Positions 3,262 to 5,126 of a stretch of 5,126 nucleotides of DNA are shown here, in pieces. The translations under genes were made by a program, and so were the position numbers. The number at the start of each line of letters is the position of its first letter. Position 1 is the first letter of the stretch. The stretch comes from an uncultured Bacillus sp. (lineage in GTDB: Bacteria; Bacillota; Bacilli; Bacillales; Cytobacillaceae). The notes under the pieces were generated by a model. The model was not told the origin of the DNA. It did not search any database and saw only the letters and a list, made by a program, of their open reading frames with translations. The stretch spans positions 1 through 5,126 of the forward strand of contig CALCRD010000089.1 of the NCBI GenBank assembly GCA_937894355.1, written 5' to 3'.

Positions 3262-5126
3262 ATGTGTGGGTTTGTTGGTTTTGCAAGTTCAACCGCTAGT
3301 TTAGATAAGGAAAAGATAATCAAAGATATGATGGATTCGATTATCCATCGAGGTCCGGATAGCGGAGGAGTTTATTCTGATGAACAGGTTTCATTAGGAT
3401 TCAGACGTCTGATGATTATTGATTTGTCCGAAGAGGCCAGCCAGCCATTGTATAATGAAGATAATAGCTATGTGCTGATTTTTAATGGTGAAATCTACAA
3501 TTATCAAGAACTGCGACAAGATCTTATAGAAAAAGGGCATATTTTTAAAAGTAAAAGTGACAGTGAAGTTGTTCTCCATGGCTATGAAGAATACGGTGCA
3601 CATATACTGCAAAAGTTAAGAGGTATGTTTGCTTTCGTCATTTGGGATAAAATTCGAGAAACCTTGTTTATGGCTAGAGATTTTTTCGGAATCAAGCCGC
3701 TGTATTATACAAACAACACGACCGATGGCTCGTTAATTTTTGGTTCGGAAATAAAATCATTTTTAAAAAATCCAACTTTTAAAAAGGAATTAAATAAGGC
3801 TGCGGTAAAGCCGTATCTTACTTTCCAATATTCAGTAATGGATGAAACGTTTTTTAAAGGGGTGTTTAAGCTTAAGCCAGGACACTATATGATCTATAAA
3901 AATGGTGAAATGAAAATTGAGCAGTTTTGGGATGTTGAATTTGCTGAGAAAGAAGATAGTCTTGAACACTATATTGAGGAAATTAAGAGCACATTACGGG
4001 AGTCGGTAAATTATCACAGAATCTCCGATGTTAAGGTTGGCTCATTTTTATCAGGTGGTGTTGATTCTAGCTATATTACAGCGTTGTTAATGCCGAACAA
4101 TAGCTTCTCAGTGGGCTTTCAAGATTATGATGGAATCTTTAATGAGACAAACCTTGCCAAAGAGCTATCAGATATTTTAGAAGTTGAAAACCATAAAAAG
4201 ATGATCAATGCCGATGAATTTTTTGAAAAATTACCAACGATTCAATATCATATGGATGAACCACAGTCTAATCTTTCGTCTGTGCCTTTGTACTTTTTAG
4301 CAGAACTTGCCTCAAAGCATGTAACAGTAGTGTTATCAGGAGAAGGTGCCGATGAAATTTTTGGCGGCTATGCTTGGTATCAGACATCGCCAGTTATGGA
4401 AAAATACAGAAAGATTCCTTTCTCAATTAGACGACCGCTGTCAAATCTTTGCAAGAAGCTTCCTGATAATAGGATTACTTCCTTTATTGCTAGAGGAGGA
4501 GAAATGGTTGAAGAAACCTTTATCGGCCAGGCAAAGGTGTTTGAAGAGAATGATGCTTTTAAAGTGTTAAAAGATGCCTACAAAGTGGGGCCTTCAGTAC
4601 AAAGCATCACAAAGCCAGTTTTTGAAAAAGTGAAGGATCAGGATGATTTAACGAAAAAGCAGTATCTTGATCTTAAGCTATGGCTACCAGGGGACATTCT
4701 TTTAAAAGCTGATAAAATGAGCATGGCTCACTCACTTGAACTCCGAGTTCCATTTTTGGATAAAGAAGTCATGTCAATGGCAGCCAAATTACCTCGCGAA
4801 CAGCGGGTTAAAGGTGATATCACCAAACTTGCTTTAAGAGCAGCCTCTAATGAGGTTCTACCAGAGCAATGGGCGAATCGCGAAAAAGTCGGTTTTCCTG
4901 TGCCGTTTAGGTTTTGGATAAAGGAAGAGAAATACTATAACATCGTTAAAGAAATGTTCCAGAAAGAGTTCACCAAGGAGTTCTTTAATGTTGATGTTCT
5001 GATGAATTATCTTGATGAACACTACACTGGGAAAAATAATTATGCAAGATATGTATATACAGCTTATGTTTTCCTTGTTTGGTATCAAAAGTTTTTTATT
5101 GATACTGAAGATCAGAAGGATGATCA
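3262..5126 (+). CDS. asnB: Asparagine synthetase (glutamine-hydrolysing), 3' end cut by window
   Basis: It makes asparagine from aspartate, glutamine and ATP in the cytosol. The N-terminal class II glutaminase begins MCGFVGF with catalytic Cys2 (after Met removal). It shows HRGPDS (29-34), RRLMIID (48-54), NGEIYNY (75-81), SDSEV (99-103) and GIKPLYY (143-149). The synthetase domain has the PP-loop SGGVDSS (264-270), SGEGADEIFGGY (359-370), LKADKMSMAHSLELRVPFLD (481-500) and KVGFPVPF (542-549). All expected active-site motifs are present. The ATG is fixed by AAGGGG 8 nt upstream and by the need for Cys at position 2. The frame is open for 621 codons to the edge; Bacillus homologues are about 614-632 aa, so only a few codons are probably missing. 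B. subtilis has several paralogues (AsnB, AsnH, AsnO), and which one this matches cannot be settled by eye. It is transcribed away from the redox operon. Confidence 0.95.
   Translation, partial: MCGFVGFASSTASLDKEKIIKDMMDSIIHRGPDSGGVYSDEQVSLGFRRLMIIDLSEEASQPLYNEDNSYVLIFNGEIYNYQELRQDLIEKGHIFKSKSDSEVVLHGYEEYGAHILQKLRGMFAFVIWDKIRETLFMARDFFGIKPLYYTNNTTDGSLIFGSEIKSFLKNPTFKKELNKAAVKPYLTFQYSVMDETFFKGVFKLKPGHYMIYKNGEMKIEQFWDVEFAEKEDSLEHYIEEIKSTLRESVNYHRISDVKVGSFLSGGVDSSYITALLMPNNSFSVGFQDYDGIFNETNLAKELSDILEVENHKKMINADEFFEKLPTIQYHMDEPQSNLSSVPLYFLAELASKHVTVVLSGEGADEIFGGYAWYQTSPVMEKYRKIPFSIRRPLSNLCKKLPDNRITSFIARGGEMVEETFIGQAKVFEENDAFKVLKDAYKVGPSVQSITKPVFEKVKDQDDLTKKQYLDLKLWLPGDILLKADKMSMAHSLELRVPFLDKEVMSMAAKLPREQRVKGDITKLALRAASNEVLPEQWANREKVGFPVPFRFWIKEEKYYNIVKEMFQKEFTKEFFNVDVLMNYLDEHYTGKNNYARYVYTAYVFLVWYQKFFIDTEDQKDD

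Noticed and set aside
3394..5088. Open frames inside asnB on both strands (3394-3612, 4346-4570, 4858-5088)
   Set aside because: All lie within a continuous, motif-complete asparagine synthetase frame and have no features of their own.
1..5126. CRISPR array, tRNA, rRNA, or intact insertion sequence
   Set aside because: No regularly spaced repeats, no tRNA-like cloverleaf, no rRNA segments and no transposase coding were seen on either strand.

Overview
The window looks like low-GC Firmicutes DNA, most likely from a Bacillaceae-type organism. The evidence is strong AAGGAGG-type ribosome-binding sites, TTG starts, AT-rich spacers, a Lin0512-family gene and a Bacillus-style asparagine synthetase. 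The species assignment is inference; no rRNA or other marker gene is present.

Layout, left to right. The first ~16 bases carry what looks like the edge of a dispersed repeat. A Lin0512-family gene of unknown function follows on the minus strand (35-397). Positions 398-538 hold its likely promoter -10 element and a strong minus-strand terminator (500-531). That terminator closes a compact three-gene minus-strand operon, which in transcription order is: an N-terminally anchored or secreted 240-aa protein with a Gly/Lys- and Asn-rich tail (2444-1722); a NapH/NosR/CcoG/YccM-type membrane polyferredoxin with two [4Fe-4S] motifs (1707-772); and a 77-aa membrane protein with a four-cysteine loop (772-539). 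The junctions are very tight: a stop codon lies inside the next Shine-Dalgarno, and there is a TAATG overlap. The three products are therefore probably made together. Predicted topology puts cysteines of all three on the outer face of the membrane, which suggests a transmembrane electron or thiol/metal redox unit. That is inference, but it is the best candidate for something undescribed here.

Positions 2445-3261 are an 817-bp divergent intergenic region. Next to the operon it holds a hairpin abutting the first ribosome-binding site, a possible activated promoter and helically phased TGAAA repeats. At 2678-2708 there is a good minus-strand terminator with no recognisable gene feeding it. The remaining ~550 bp is AT-rich and has a 21-bp-spaced direct repeat and possible alternative RNA pairings ahead of the last gene.

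A glutamine-hydrolysing asparagine synthetase (asnB type) starts at 3262 on the plus strand and is still open at the right edge after 621 codons. It has every expected glutaminase and synthetase motif and has no evident functional link to the redox operon, from which it diverges.
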